Shown in pieces: positions 29,319 to 37,850 of a stretch of DNA of 64,000 bases. Below the pieces are notes generated by a model. It made no database searches. It saw nothing but the letters and a program-made list of their open reading frames with translations, and was not told where the DNA came from. Every line of letters starts with the position of its first letter. The stretch's first letter is position 1. The position numbers and the translations under genes are program-made. Source of the DNA: DASXAI01 sp963728985 (GTDB lineage Bacteria > Actinomycetota > Acidimicrobiia > Acidimicrobiales > Ilumatobacteraceae); assembly GCA_963728985.1 (NCBI GenBank), contig CAVSME010000003.1, positions 434,001-498,000 of the forward strand, in the 5' to 3' direction.

Positions 29319-31001
29319 TCAGGACGCCAGCACCGGCAGGGCCGACGCCGTGTACTGCGTGTTCGGGTTCCACAACAGCCAGCTCTGCACGCCGAGATCG
29401 TTGGCCGCGGCGATCTGCGCCTGCACCTCGGTGTCCCCGTACGGCACGCCGTCGTCGAAGTCCTGGACCCACAGCGCCAGTGGGCGCCCGGTCGAGGCGA
29501 CCTCGGCCACGAAGTCGGCCAGCGACGCCTTCACGATGTCGTACGGCTGGCGGTTGGGGTCGGCCACGCCGTATTCCCCGCGGTTCCAGTGCGACGGGTA
29601 CAGCATCGGCGCGATGTAGTCGGTGTGGCGGGCGATGGTGGGGATGTCCTGGCCCACCTGATCAGGCCGCGTGGCGGCGATGCCGAACACCGAGGCCCCC
29701 TGCAGGACCTTGAGCGGTCGCAGCACGGCCTGACCCTTGCCGAGGAAGGCGCCGACGGCATCGGCCACGCTGCCCTGCAAGCCCGGGAACACCATCGACG
29801 ACAACGGGCCCTCGGGCCGGCGCACGTAGTCCCAGAGGATCTCGTCGACGCCGGTACGCGCCGCTTCCTCGGCGATGGCGAGGTTGTACGCCTGCACGTC
29901 GGCGCTGGCGAAGTTGGTGAAGCCGCCATAGGCGCCGAGGGGCTGACCGGCCGCGTCCTGCACCACCCAGTCCTTCTGGCCTCGCTCCCACGCCGCCTTG
30001 GCCAGCACCGGGTCGCGGAACGCCACGACGCGCCCGATGACCCGCATTCCGTGCGCGTGCAGGTCGGCGACCGCCGCCGCGAGCGAGTAGCTGACGCGCA
30101 CCGCGCCGATGTCCTTGGCCAACGGCACGGCCGAGTCGTACCCGACGATGCCGCTCTCGTCCTTCAGATCCAGCTCGACCGCGTCGATCTGATGACTGTC
30201 GATCAACGACTGGACGGCCGCGTGCAACTGGTCGTCCTGCCATGCGAGCGCGGTGACGTGCACGGCCTTGCTGTTCGGACGCACGACCGGCGTGATGACC
30301 GAACCCGACATCGTGTTGCCGGCGCGGTCCGTTGCCGTCACGACGACGGGACCTGCCGGTGGGGATGAGAAGTGCGCATGGAAGGTGTTGCCGGTCCAGT
30401 CGACTGTTGCATCCGCAACTTTCACGGCGGCCCCCTCGTCGACCGTGCCGTCGATGGTGACGGGTTGATCGATCGCCACCGCCGCGACCACCGGAGGAAC
30501 CTGGAGCACTGGCGCCACACTGTCGACGGTGAACGAGCGCGAGGCGCTAACCGTGCCGAACAGCAGTCGATCGGCAGAGACCTCGAGTCGATAGCTGCCG
30601 TCGGCCAGGTTGGGCAGGTGCCACACGTACGCCGACCCATCGCGCGTCGGCTCGCCGAACGGCGCGCCGTTGAGGGTGGCGCTCGGTGCGCCCCGGCCCG
30701 AGACCTGGACCCGCACTTCGGTCGATTGGACGGCGGTGCGGCCGAGGGCGGCGCCCCCGTCGAGCCCCTCGATCGTCACCGACCCCGAGAGCCGTTGCCA
30801 GAGGAAGAAGGCACCGACACCAACGACGACGATGGCTCCGCCGACGAGCAGCCGGCGGCGGCCCACGGGTGGCCGCCGGTCCCATTGGCGCCCCGACGAG
30901 CGCGGCGAATGGAGCGCGCCGAGAGGGCGGGGACCGGTGCGATACACCGGGTGCCGCGAAGACCGCTGGAATGCGGTGAGGGGATCATCCTCGTATGTCA
31001 C
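29319..31001 (-). CDS. Membrane-anchored DUF4015 (putative glycosyl hydrolase) protein
   Basis: 560 residues. About 48 basic N-terminal residues, one membrane helix (LLVGGAIVVVGVGAFFLW, 50-67), then two beta-rich Ig-like segments (about 75-245; YRLEVSADRLLFG, VTATDRAGNTMSG) and a C-terminal TIM barrel (about 250-555): AVELDLKDESGIVGYDS, VIGRVVAFRDPVLAKA, EILWDYVRRPEGP, DYIAPMLYPSHWNRGEYG, ALWVQDFDD and SWLLWNPN. This is the DUF4015 family, predicted but not proven to be glycosidases. GTG 31001 is the start, with TATGGT farther upstream. Topology puts the barrel outside the cell. Confidence 0.85.
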   Translation of the reverse strand: MTYEDDPLTAFQRSSRHPVYRTGPRPLGALHSPRSSGRQWDRRPPVGRRRLLVGGAIVVVGVGAFFLWQRLSGSVTIEGLDGGAALGRTAVQSTEVRVQVSGRGAPSATLNGAPFGEPTRDGSAYVWHLPNLADGSYRLEVSADRLLFGTVSASRSFTVDSVAPVLQVPPVVAAVAIDQPVTIDGTVDEGAAVKVADATVDWTGNTFHAHFSSPPAGPVVVTATDRAGNTMSGSVITPVVRPNSKAVHVTALAWQDDQLHAAVQSLIDSHQIDAVELDLKDESGIVGYDSAVPLAKDIGAVRVSYSLAAAVADLHAHGMRVIGRVVAFRDPVLAKAAWERGQKDWVVQDAAGQPLGAYGGFTNFASADVQAYNLAIAEEAARTGVDEILWDYVRRPEGPLSSMVFPGLQGSVADAVGAFLGKGQAVLRPLKVLQGASVFGIAATRPDQVGQDIPTIARHTDYIAPMLYPSHWNRGEYGVADPNRQPYDIVKASLADFVAEVASTGRPLALWVQDFDDGVPYGDTEVQAQIAAANDLGVQSWLLWNPNTQYTASALPVLAS

Positions 31002-31090
31002 GAAGGGGCGCGCTCCAGCCGGTGCGCTGCTGGCGTCACCATAGCTGACCGCTCTGGGTGGTGAAAACCGATCCGGGGCATGAAGAGGGC

Positions 31091-31802
31091 ATGGGTCAGG
31101 TCGTGGTCGGCACCAGCGGGTGGGTGTACCCCGACTGGGCTGGGCGGTTGTACCGGGGAGTACCCAAGTCGCGCTGGCTCCAGCACTACGCCGAACGCTT
31201 CCCCGCCGTCGAGGTCAACGCCACCTTCTACCGGCTGCCCTCGGTCCGGGCCGTCGCCCATTGGCGAGAGCAAGTGCCTGCTGGCTTCCGCTTCGTCGTG
31301 AAGGGCAGCCGCTACCTCACGCACATGAAGCGCCTCACCGACACCGACGAAGGCCTGCAGCGGTTCTTCGAGCGCGTCGAGCCGCTCGGCCGCTGCCTCG
31401 ACACGGTCCTGTGGCAGCTGCCGCCGAACATGCATCTCGACGTCGAACGGCTGGACGCGTTTCTCAGCGCGTTGCCGCGCGGCCCGCGTCATGCCGTCGA
31501 GTTCCGTCACGCCAGTTGGCAGGTGCGCGAGGCGTACGACGTCCTCGATCGCCACGGCGCGCTGGCTCGTCACCGTGAGCGGGCCGCAGCTACCCGAGGA
31601 CAGAACCACGACCGGCGATGGCGTGTACGTGCGCTTCCACGGATTGCGACCGGGATACTCGTACGACTACACGGACGACGATCTCCGACCGTGGGCAGAT
31701 TGGTTGCGCTCACAATCAGATGGGTTTGCCTTCTTCAACAACGACCTCGGCGGTCACGCTGTGGAGAACGCGCAGCGCCTCACCCAGATGCTCTCGGCTT
31801 GA
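31091..31802 (+). pseudogene. DUF72 protein gene interrupted by a frameshift
   Basis: The first part (ATG 31091, after AGAGGG) reads MGQVVVGTSGWVYPDWAGRLY, VEVNATFYRLPS, FRFVVKGSRYLTHMKRL, and HAVEFRHASWQVREAYDVL, the N-terminal two thirds of a DUF72 TIM-barrel protein. Near 31557-31568 the frame is lost; in another frame the expected end continues: GDGVYVRFHGLR, SYDYTDDDLRPWADWLR and FFNNDLGGHAVENAQRLTQML. One extra base (or two missing) explains it. Joined, the protein would be about 236 residues, normal for the family. Its end overlaps the convergent thioesterase by 23 bases. Real decay and sequence error cannot be separated. Confidence 0.85.
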
Positions 31803-32190
31803 GCACGATCTGCGTCTGGGTGGTCTTCATCACGAGGCGATCGGCGTCGTCGCGCACCTCGGTCTCGACCACGATCGTCGTGGAGCCGATGTGCAATGGC
31901 CGCGCCACTGCCCGGACCGCGCCAGCGCGCACCGCGCCGAGGAAGTTGGTCTTCGACTCGATGGTCGACGTCCCCGTCGCGCCTTCGGGGAGGTTCGCGA
32001 ACGCGCACGCGCCGCCGGCCGAGTCGGCTAGGGCCATCAGCGCTCCGCCGTGGAGGAGCCCGTTCGACGTGCACCGTTCCGGCGTCCAGTCCATCTCCAG
32101 CTCGATGGCCTCGGGCTCGAATCGGACAGCTCGCATGCCGAGGGTGCCGCACAGGGGCATGAGGCCTTGGAGCTGCTCGGTGAAGTCCAT
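31780..32190 (-). CDS. PaaI-family hotdog thioesterase
   Basis: 136 residues. Acyl-CoA thioesterase of the hotdog fold, cytoplasmic, active as a tetramer in the family. The key motif SNGLLHGGALMALADSAGG (about residues 41-59; catalytic HGG with downstream Asp) is complete, followed by STIESKTNFLGAVRAG and VARPLHIGSTTIVVETEV. The substrate may be phenylacetyl-CoA-like or any hydroxybenzoyl/acyl-CoA. It is 18 bp downstream of the MocR-type regulator on the same strand, so they are probably co-transcribed; the 3' end overlaps the DUF72 gene. Confidence 0.9.
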   Translation of the reverse strand: MDFTEQLQGLMPLCGTLGMRAVRFEPEAIELEMDWTPERCTSNGLLHGGALMALADSAGGACAFANLPEGATGTSTIESKTNFLGAVRAGAVRAVARPLHIGSTTIVVETEVRDDADRLVMKTTQTQIVLKPRASG

Positions 32191-32208
32191 GGCGGCAGCT
32201 TGCCCTGG

Positions 32209-33609
32209 TCAGCGCAGACCGGCAATCAGGGCGGCGAGGGCGGCGGGAAAGGCGTGCTCAGGGGGGGTGCCGAACCCCACGACCAGCCCCGATGCCGCCC
32301 GCCGGCGGTGCCAGTACGGCTCCAGTCCGTGCACGGCGACACCCCTCGTGGCCAGGGTCTCGACCACGTCCGGCTCGCGCTGACCCCCGGTCAGCTCGAC
32401 GACGGCATGGAGCCCCGCGGCGATGCCCTCGGCGCGGACGCGCGGCACGGTCGCCAGGGCAGCGGCCAGCGCGTCACGGCGCCGTCGGTAGCGCAGCCGC
32501 GAGCGGCGGATGTGGCGATCGAGCGCGCCGGAGCGGATCAACTCGGCGAGCGTTGCCTGCTCGAGAGCGGCCGTCTGTCGGTCGGCGCGGTCCTTGGCGG
32601 CGACGACGGCGTCCATGAAGGACGCCGGCACCACCATCCACGCCAAGCGCAACGCCGGCGCCAAGCACTTGCTGGCCGTGCCGATGTAGACGGCGCGCTC
32701 GGGATCCATCGCCTGCAGCGAGCCGACCGGTTGGCGGTCGTACCGGAACTCGCCGTCGTAGTCGTCCTCGATGACATAGCCCTGTGCTTCGCGGGCCCAG
32801 CCGATCACGGCGGTGCGTCGTGCTGGCGCCAGCGTGCTCCCGATCGGGTACTGGTGCGCCGGCGTGAGCACGGCTGCAGCGATGTCACGCGCAGCGCCGA
32901 GCGCGGTGACGTCAGCCCCCTCGCTGTCGACGGGCAGCGCGTGCACGAGCAGGCCGGCGCGCGTCGCGACATCTCGGTACGCGGGGATGCACGGATCCTC
33001 CAACGCCACGCTCACGGCGCCGCGATCGGCGAGGGCGGCGGCGAGAACCGACAGTGCTTGGGTGAAGCCCGTCGTGATCACGATGCGAGTGGGATCGGCG
33101 CGCACGCCGCGCGTGCGGGCGACGTACTCGGCGAGGACATCGCGAGCCGCGCCGAGGCCACGCGGGTCGCCGTAGCGGAGGTCGGCGTCGGGAAGCTCGT
33201 GCAGCACGCGGCGCGTCGCCGCCATCCAGTCGCGGCGAGGGAAGGCGGACACGTCCGGGCTGCCCGGGCGGAAGTCGAACGTGGGCGGAACGTCGGCACT
33301 CGTGGTCGCGTGCCCTCGCCGGGCGCGTCCCGGGCGGGGCGGCGTCCACGCCACGGCCGTGCCCGACCCTCGACGGGCCGCCAGCCAACCCTCGATCACG
33401 AGTTGGTCGTAGGCGTCGGCCACGGTGCCCCGGGCCACGCCGAGGTCGGTGGCCAACGCCCGCGACGACGGCAGGCGGGCGCCGGGAGGCAGCCGTCCGT
33501 CCCGGATCGCTCGCTGCAACGACGCCACGATGGCGGCCCGCCGGCCCTCGGCCCCGTCGAGCTCGAGGTGCAGGTCCAGCCCGCGGGAAGTGGCCCAATC
33601 CGTTGCCAT
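32209..33609 (-). CDS. MocR/PdxR-type GntR regulator with aminotransferase domain
   Basis: 466 residues. The N-terminal GntR winged helix (LQRAIRDGRLPPGARLPSSR, LGVARGTVADAYDQLVIEG) is joined to a fold-type I aminotransferase-like domain (about 110-466) containing IVITTGFTQALSVLA, EDDYDGEFRYDR and IGTASKCLAPALRLAWMV with the PLP-binding lysine (TASK). Such proteins sense PLP or an amino compound. The leaderless promoter (TATGGT, eight bases before ATG 33609) overlaps a direct repeat TTGGACCA-N5-TTGGACCA, a likely operator. Divergent from the AhpD-like and PPOX-type genes, which may be its targets, given that the latter belongs to a pyridoxamine-oxidase-like fold. Confidence 0.93.
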   Translation of the reverse strand: MATDWATSRGLDLHLELDGAEGRRAAIVASLQRAIRDGRLPPGARLPSSRALATDLGVARGTVADAYDQLVIEGWLAARRGSGTAVAWTPPRPGRARRGHATTSADVPPTFDFRPGSPDVSAFPRRDWMAATRRVLHELPDADLRYGDPRGLGAARDVLAEYVARTRGVRADPTRIVITTGFTQALSVLAAALADRGAVSVALEDPCIPAYRDVATRAGLLVHALPVDSEGADVTALGAARDIAAAVLTPAHQYPIGSTLAPARRTAVIGWAREAQGYVIEDDYDGEFRYDRQPVGSLQAMDPERAVYIGTASKCLAPALRLAWMVVPASFMDAVVAAKDRADRQTAALEQATLAELIRSGALDRHIRRSRLRYRRRRDALAAALATVPRVRAEGIAAGLHAVVELTGGQREPDVVETLATRGVAVHGLEPYWHRRRAASGLVVGFGTPPEHAFPAALAALIAGLR

Positions 33610-33613
33610 GGAA

Positions 33614-33634
33614 TTGGACCATAGCGTTGGACCA
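33614..33634. promoter_or_regulatory. Direct-repeat operator TTGGACCA-N5-TTGGACCA
   Basis: Two identical octamers at 33614-33621 and 33627-33634, 13 bp apart centre to centre, between the MocR gene and the AhpD-like gene. The first overlaps the MocR -10 box. Tandem direct repeats with a GGACC core are a known style of MocR operator. Confidence 0.6.
33618..33623 (-). promoter_or_regulatory. -10 box TATGGT for the MocR gene
   Basis: TATGGT on the minus strand lies 8 bases before ATG 33609, overlapping the first operator repeat, which suggests autorepression. Confidence 0.5.
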
Positions 33635-33643
33635 CCGGTTCGC

Positions 33644-33649
33644 TACGGT
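33644..33649 (+). promoter_or_regulatory. -10 box TACGGT for the AhpD-like gene
   Basis: TACGGT lies 6 bases before ATG 33656, leaderless layout. It is about 10 bp from the second operator repeat. Confidence 0.5.
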
Positions 33650-33655
33650 GCGGGC

Positions 33656-34111
33656 ATGACCTCAGTCGAGACGCACGTGCACCAGCAGCGGATGGAAGCC
33701 GGGAAGCTGGCCCCCGCGGTCTACAAGGCGATGGTCGCGTTCGATCGTTCGATCGAGCTCGATCCCGTGCTGCGCGAGCTCATCAAGATCCGCGCCTCGC
33801 AGCTGAACGGCTGCGCCTACTGCCTGGACATGCATACGCGCGACGCTCGCGACGCCGGCGAGGACGAGCGCCGGCTGGCCACGCTGGCGGCGTGGCGAGA
33901 GTCGCCGTTCTTCACCGAGCGCGAACGCGCCGCCCTTGGCCTCACCGATGCCGTGACTCGGCTGGGTGAGCACGGCGTGACCGATGAGATCTGGGACACG
34001 GCCGCCGCCCACTTCGACGACGCCGACCTCGCCCAGGTCGTGTGGGCCATCGCCGCCATCAACTCGTGGAACCGCCTGGGCGTGGCCACCCACCTGCAAC
34101 CGCCGCTGTGA
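33656..34111 (+). CDS. AhpD-like carboxymuconolactone decarboxylase family protein
   Basis: 151 residues. All-helical alkylhydroperoxidase-like protein. The redox motif is LNGCAYCLDMHTRDA (C-x-x-C-x3-H, about residues 51-60), as in AhpD and related YnjA-type proteins, so peroxidase or thiol-redox activity is likely, not lactone decarboxylation. ATG 33656 is supported by the -10 box six bases upstream and by the N-terminus MTSVETHVHQQRM. The stop overlaps the next gene (GTGA). Divergent from the MocR regulator, which probably controls it. Confidence 0.9.
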   Translation: MTSVETHVHQQRMEAGKLAPAVYKAMVAFDRSIELDPVLRELIKIRASQLNGCAYCLDMHTRDARDAGEDERRLATLAAWRESPFFTERERAALGLTDAVTRLGEHGVTDEIWDTAAAHFDDADLAQVVWAIAAINSWNRLGVATHLQPPL

Positions 34112-34752
34112 GCACGTCCGACCGCAGCCGGGTGCGGCGCCTCCCCGATCGGGCGGCGTACGACACCGAGACCATCCACGCCATCCTCGACGCGGCGCCC
34201 GTCGGCCATGTCGGCTTCGTCGCCGACGGTCGGCCGATCGTCATCCCGATGCTGTTCGGCCGCGACGGCGACGACATCTACCTCCACGGGTCGGTCGCCA
34301 GCCGGCTGCAACGCTCGATGGCCCGTTCTCTCGACGTGTGCTTGACGGTCACCCTCGTGGACGGGCTGGTGCTGGCCCGCTCCGCCTTCCACCACTCGAT
34401 GAACTACCGCTCGGCGGTGCTCTTCGGCCGAGCCGAGGCGGTGGACGGCGACGAGAAGGAACGGGCCCTGTGGGCCATCAGTGAGCACCTGATCGCCGGT
34501 CGGTGGGACGAGGTGCGCGCACCGACCCCGATCGAGCTGCGCCAGACCTCCGTCGCCAAGCTCATCGTGGAGGAGGCGTCGGCCAAGGCTCGCCGGGGTG
34601 GTCCGGTGGACGACGAGGAGGATCTGGCCCTGGCGGTGTGGGCCGGCGTGGTGCCGTGCGCGCCCGCCTGGGGAGCGCCCGAGCCCGACGCGCAGCTGCC
34701 GGCGGGGACACCGCCGTCCCCGTCGGTCAACGCGCTGCGCCACGGGCGCTGA
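34108..34752 (+). CDS. Pyridoxamine 5'-phosphate oxidase family flavoprotein (NimA-like)
   Basis: 214 residues. FMN split-barrel protein resembling the 5-nitroimidazole-resistance-type group: LDAAPVGHVGFVADGRPIVI, DIYLHGSVASRLQRSM, VDGLVLARSAFHHSMNYRS, GRWDEVRAPTPIELRQTSV, SAKARRGGPVDDEEDLALAV and WAGVVP. Members reduce or oxidise small amines or nitro compounds; the substrate is unknown. GTG 34108 overlaps the preceding stop by GTGA, so the two genes are translationally coupled. With a MocR regulator divergent, a link to vitamin B6 metabolism is possible but unproven. Confidence 0.85.
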   Translation: MSTSDRSRVRRLPDRAAYDTETIHAILDAAPVGHVGFVADGRPIVIPMLFGRDGDDIYLHGSVASRLQRSMARSLDVCLTVTLVDGLVLARSAFHHSMNYRSAVLFGRAEAVDGDEKERALWAISEHLIAGRWDEVRAPTPIELRQTSVAKLIVEEASAKARRGGPVDDEEDLALAVWAGVVPCAPAWGAPEPDAQLPAGTPPSPSVNALRHGR

Positions 34753-34758
34753 CGCGGG

Positions 34759-35324
34759 CTACGGCGTCGCGATCGCGGCCAGGCCGGCCATCGCGCACTG
34801 GTCATCGATGTCACCCGACGGTGCGCCACTGACGCCCACGCCGGCGACGAGGGCGTTGTCGACGTTCACCGGCTCACCGCCGGGAAGGATGACGAAGTCG
34901 GGCAGCGAGACCAGGCCGGGGTTTGTCTTGGCCGCCTCGTTCAGACCGGCGGTGGGCGACTGGAAGCCCACGGCTGCGTGGGCCTTGCCACGCGCGATGG
35001 CCACCGTTGCGCCCGTCGTGCCGTCGGCCCGTTGCAGGAGGATGTCGACGCCGTCGATGTCGACGACGGCAACGGTGACGGCGAAGCCGCGCGCCGCACA
35101 GTCCTGTTGGGCAGCAGTGGCCAGCTGCTGCGCGGCGGCGAGCGACAGCACGTTGCGGGAGATCACCACGGGCGCGGTCGACGGCGACGGCGAGTCGACG
35201 AACTCGATGACGAGCCCGATTGCTCCGCCGGCGGCGTGGCCGAGCCCGGTCGGGACAGGACGGCGATGCTCAAGGCGGCACCGGTCACGGCGACGACGCC
35301 AAACAACGTCCACGTTCGTTTCAC
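34759..35324 (-). pseudogene. Secreted GlcG/HbpS-like heme-binding protein gene with a frameshift
   Basis: The start GTG 35324, after a good Shine-Dalgarno (AAAGGAGC), gives a signal peptide: VKRTWTLFGVVAVTGAALSI then AVLSRPGSATPPAEQSG. After a Ser-rich linker this frame stops. The mature domain is intact in another frame: VVISRNVLSLAAAQQLATAA, AVVDIDGVDILLQRADG, ATVAIARGKAHAAVGFQSP, and LPGGEPVNVDNALVAGVGVS, which is a GlcG/HbpS fold. A single lost base (or two gained) between about 35160 and 35215 would join them. The family binds heme or degradation products outside the cell. Real decay or read error are both possible. Confidence 0.8.
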
Positions 35325-35556
35325 GATGGAAGCTCCTTTGCTCGGATCGAGGGCAGTGCTGCACGACGCCGCGCGGAACTCACGAACGGGCGGCACCACT
35401 GGTTGCCGGATCAACGATGGAGGGAGTCGGCAACCAGGACTACGGGTACCGCAACTGGTCGGATTGCACGCACGTGTCGCGGGTGTCAGGAGACACGCTG
35501 AGACGGCGCCGCGGCATTGACCGAGCACAGCGAGACGGCGCCGATGAGGCGCCGCA
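35325..35556. other. Intergenic region without recognised gene
   Basis: Between the frameshifted gene and the MFS gene stop. It contains the AAAGGAGC ribosome site of the former. No repeat, RNA or promoter with good -10 was recognised in the remainder. Confidence 0.5.
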
Positions 35557-37227
35557 TCAGATCGGCGCCGGGTCGGCGTCGAGCGACTCGAGCTCGACGA
35601 TCTCCTCGACGTCCAGCGGCCCGACGTTGGGGATCAGGAACGACACCATCGTGCCGATGGCCACGACGCCGGCGGCGAAGAACAGCGCCGGCCGGGCACC
35701 AGCGGTGACGGCCGCATCCAACGCATGGCGAACGGTGGTGGCGGCGCCCGGCGAGCCGACGCTCGTGGCATCGAAGCTGACCCCGCCGGCGCGCACGCCC
35801 GTGATGACCGTGGCCTTCACATCGGGCGGGAGCTCGCTGGCGCCGTTGATGGCGTCGACGGCATGGCGGATGGTGAGCGTGGTGAGCAGGGTGCCGACGA
35901 CGGCGATGCCGAGCGCCGCACCCATCTGGCGCACGGTGGAGTTCGCGCCGCTGGCCGATCCGGAGCGGTCGGCGGGCACGTCGGACAGCACCACGTTGGT
36001 GAGCTGGGCGACGGCGAAGCCGATGCCACCACCGAACAGCACGAAGCCGGGCAGGAGCGACATGAAGGAGACGTCGGGAGAGATCGCGAACGCCACGGTG
36101 GCCAGGCCCAGCACCTCCAGCGTCAACCCGATCCGGACCACCGTGGTCACCCCGACGACCCGCACGAGGCGCCCGCCGAACTGCGAGCCGATGATGATCG
36201 TGATGCCGATGGGCAGCAGCCACAGCCCGTTGTCGACGGCCGACAGATGGCGAGCATCCTGCAGGAACACCGACATCACGTAGATGAGCCCGAGCTGACC
36301 CATCGACAGGATCGCCGTGGTCAGCAGCCCGTAGCGGAAGCCGAGATGGCGGAGCTGGCTGAACTCGAAGAGCGGGTCGCGGTCGGTGCGCTCCTTGGCC
36401 CGCTCCACCACCACGAACGCGGTCAGCAAGACGATGGCCAGCACGAACGCGATCGGCACGAGGGCGATGGGTGCGTCGGCGCTCCACAGCGTCCACGGGC
36501 CCACGGTGAAGTCCCGCAGTGGGCTGAACCACCCGTAGGTGGCGCCCTCGCTCAAACCGAACACGAAGAGGAACATCCCGGCAGCCACGAGCAGCGCGCC
36601 CGGGATGTCGACGCGCTGGCGCCGCTCACTGCGTGGGCTCGGCGCCATGAACAGCAGGGCGCCGGCGATGGCGATCGGCGCCACGATCACGTTGATCCGG
36701 AACGACCAGCGCCACGAGTAGTAGGTCGTGAGGTACCCGCCGATGATCGGCCCGAAAGCCAGCGCCGCACCGAAGCTGGACGCCCACGCCGCGAACGCCG
36801 TGGCCCGCACGGGACCCTGGAACGTCGTCGAGATGATCGAGATGGTGGAGGGCAACATCAGCGACGCACCCAGCCCTTCGATGAGCGCCTCACCGAAGAC
36901 CAGCACGGGCACCGTGTTGGCGATCGACGCGATCAGCGACCCGGCGCCGAACAGTGCCGCGCCCAGGATGAACATGCGGCGGGCACCGAAGATGTCGGCC
37001 AGCCGCCCGCCGATGATCAGGAACGTGGCGAACGTGAGCGAGTAGCCGGTGAGGACCCACTGAAGGCTGAGCAGGTCGGTGTCCAGCTCCCGCAGGATCG
37101 TGGGGATGGCGACGTTCAGCACGCTGTTGTCGAGGGCCACGATGAACGCCGCCATGACGACGATGGCCAGGGTGATCCAGCGGCGGGCGCCGTCGTGCGC
37201 GGCAGCGCCGCCGTCGCTGGTTATCAT
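35557..37227 (-). CDS. MFS drug-efflux transporter, DHA2 (EmrB/QacA) type
   Basis: 556 residues with about 14 membrane helices, the DHA2 family size. Helix 1 contains VALDNSVLNVAIPTILREL, the antiporter-type TM1 motif (LDxTVVNVA-like), loop 2-3 GGRLADIFGARRMFILGAAL is motif A, and motif C-like GPIIGGYLTTYYSWRWSF follows in TM5. It would export hydrophobic or cationic drugs in exchange for protons. ATG 37227 lies 8 bp from the divergent TetR start, inside a palindrome that also provides -10 boxes for both genes. The TetR protein is the evident regulator. Confidence 0.95.
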   Translation of the reverse strand: MITSDGGAAAHDGARRWITLAIVVMAAFIVALDNSVLNVAIPTILRELDTDLLSLQWVLTGYSLTFATFLIIGGRLADIFGARRMFILGAALFGAGSLIASIANTVPVLVFGEALIEGLGASLMLPSTISIISTTFQGPVRATAFAAWASSFGAALAFGPIIGGYLTTYYSWRWSFRINVIVAPIAIAGALLFMAPSPRSERRQRVDIPGALLVAAGMFLFVFGLSEGATYGWFSPLRDFTVGPWTLWSADAPIALVPIAFVLAIVLLTAFVVVERAKERTDRDPLFEFSQLRHLGFRYGLLTTAILSMGQLGLIYVMSVFLQDARHLSAVDNGLWLLPIGITIIIGSQFGGRLVRVVGVTTVVRIGLTLEVLGLATVAFAISPDVSFMSLLPGFVLFGGGIGFAVAQLTNVVLSDVPADRSGSASGANSTVRQMGAALGIAVVGTLLTTLTIRHAVDAINGASELPPDVKATVITGVRAGGVSFDATSVGSPGAATTVRHALDAAVTAGARPALFFAAGVVAIGTMVSFLIPNVGPLDVEEIVELESLDADPAPI

Positions 37228-37241
37228 CCGTCTGGATGATA
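37222..37241. promoter_or_regulatory. Palindrome with both -10 boxes, both start codons and likely TetR operator
   Basis: TATCATCC-GTCT-GGATGATA is a perfect 8-bp inverted repeat. On each strand TATCAT lies exactly 8 bases before the ATG of one gene, and the ATG of the opposite gene (MFS 37227-37225, TetR 37236-37238) is part of that hexamer. Both genes would be leaderless. No other -10 with proper spacing is visible. Confidence 0.7.
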
Positions 37242-37850
37242 GCGCCTGGCCGCCAGCGCAATCCCGAGCGCAGCCGTGAGCGGATCCTGGCCGCCGCCTC
37301 CGAGGAGTTCAGCCAGCGCGGGTTCGCCGGTGCCCGGGTCGAGGCCATCGCCCGCCGGGCCGGCCTGAACAAGCAGCTCATCTCCCACCACTTTGGGGGC
37401 AAGCAGGCCCTGTACGACGCGGTGATGCGGGCTCGCCGCGCCCGTGCCGGCGGCGAGCTGACCGATCGGCCGGGGCCGCTGCCGGCGTCGCTGGCGTGGT
37501 TCTACGAGCGGGCCCGCCGCGACCCCTCCTGGCTGCGCGTGCTCCTGTGGGAGGTGCTCGACGCCACCGAGGACGTGCCCGGCAGTGACGAGGTGGACCA
37601 GCGCCGGCGGCGTTACGCCGACCGGGTGGCGTGGGTCGAAGGGGAGCAGCGGGCCGGGCGCCTGCCGGCCGAGCTCGAGCCGGACCTCCTGCTCCTGTCC
37701 CTCTTCGGCGCCGCCATCTACCCGCTGCTGCTGCCGCAGGTGTGCCGGCTGGTCACCGGCGAGGCGCCGGACTCCGCGGCGTTCGCCGAGCGCTACCGGC
37801 GCCACCTGACCCGGCTGGCCGCCGTGTTCCTCGTACCGTCGGATCGGTGA
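37236..37850 (+). CDS. TetR/AcrR-family regulator of the divergent MFS pump
   Basis: 204 residues. The HTH is NPERSRERILAAASEEFSQR, GARVEAIARRAGLNKQLISH and HFGGKQALYDAVM. The C-terminal half is helical and includes VLLWEVLDATEDV. ATG 37236 is the only sensible start and lies at the edge of the shared palindrome, so the protein probably represses both itself and the pump by covering both promoters. The stop overlaps the GTG of the M14 lipoprotein gene (GTGA), so that gene is co-transcribed, possibly by accident of packing. Confidence 0.92.
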   Translation: MIAPGRQRNPERSRERILAAASEEFSQRGFAGARVEAIARRAGLNKQLISHHFGGKQALYDAVMRARRARAGGELTDRPGPLPASLAWFYERARRDPSWLRVLLWEVLDATEDVPGSDEVDQRRRRYADRVAWVEGEQRAGRLPAELEPDLLLLSLFGAAIYPLLLPQVCRLVTGEAPDSAAFAERYRRHLTRLAAVFLVPSDR

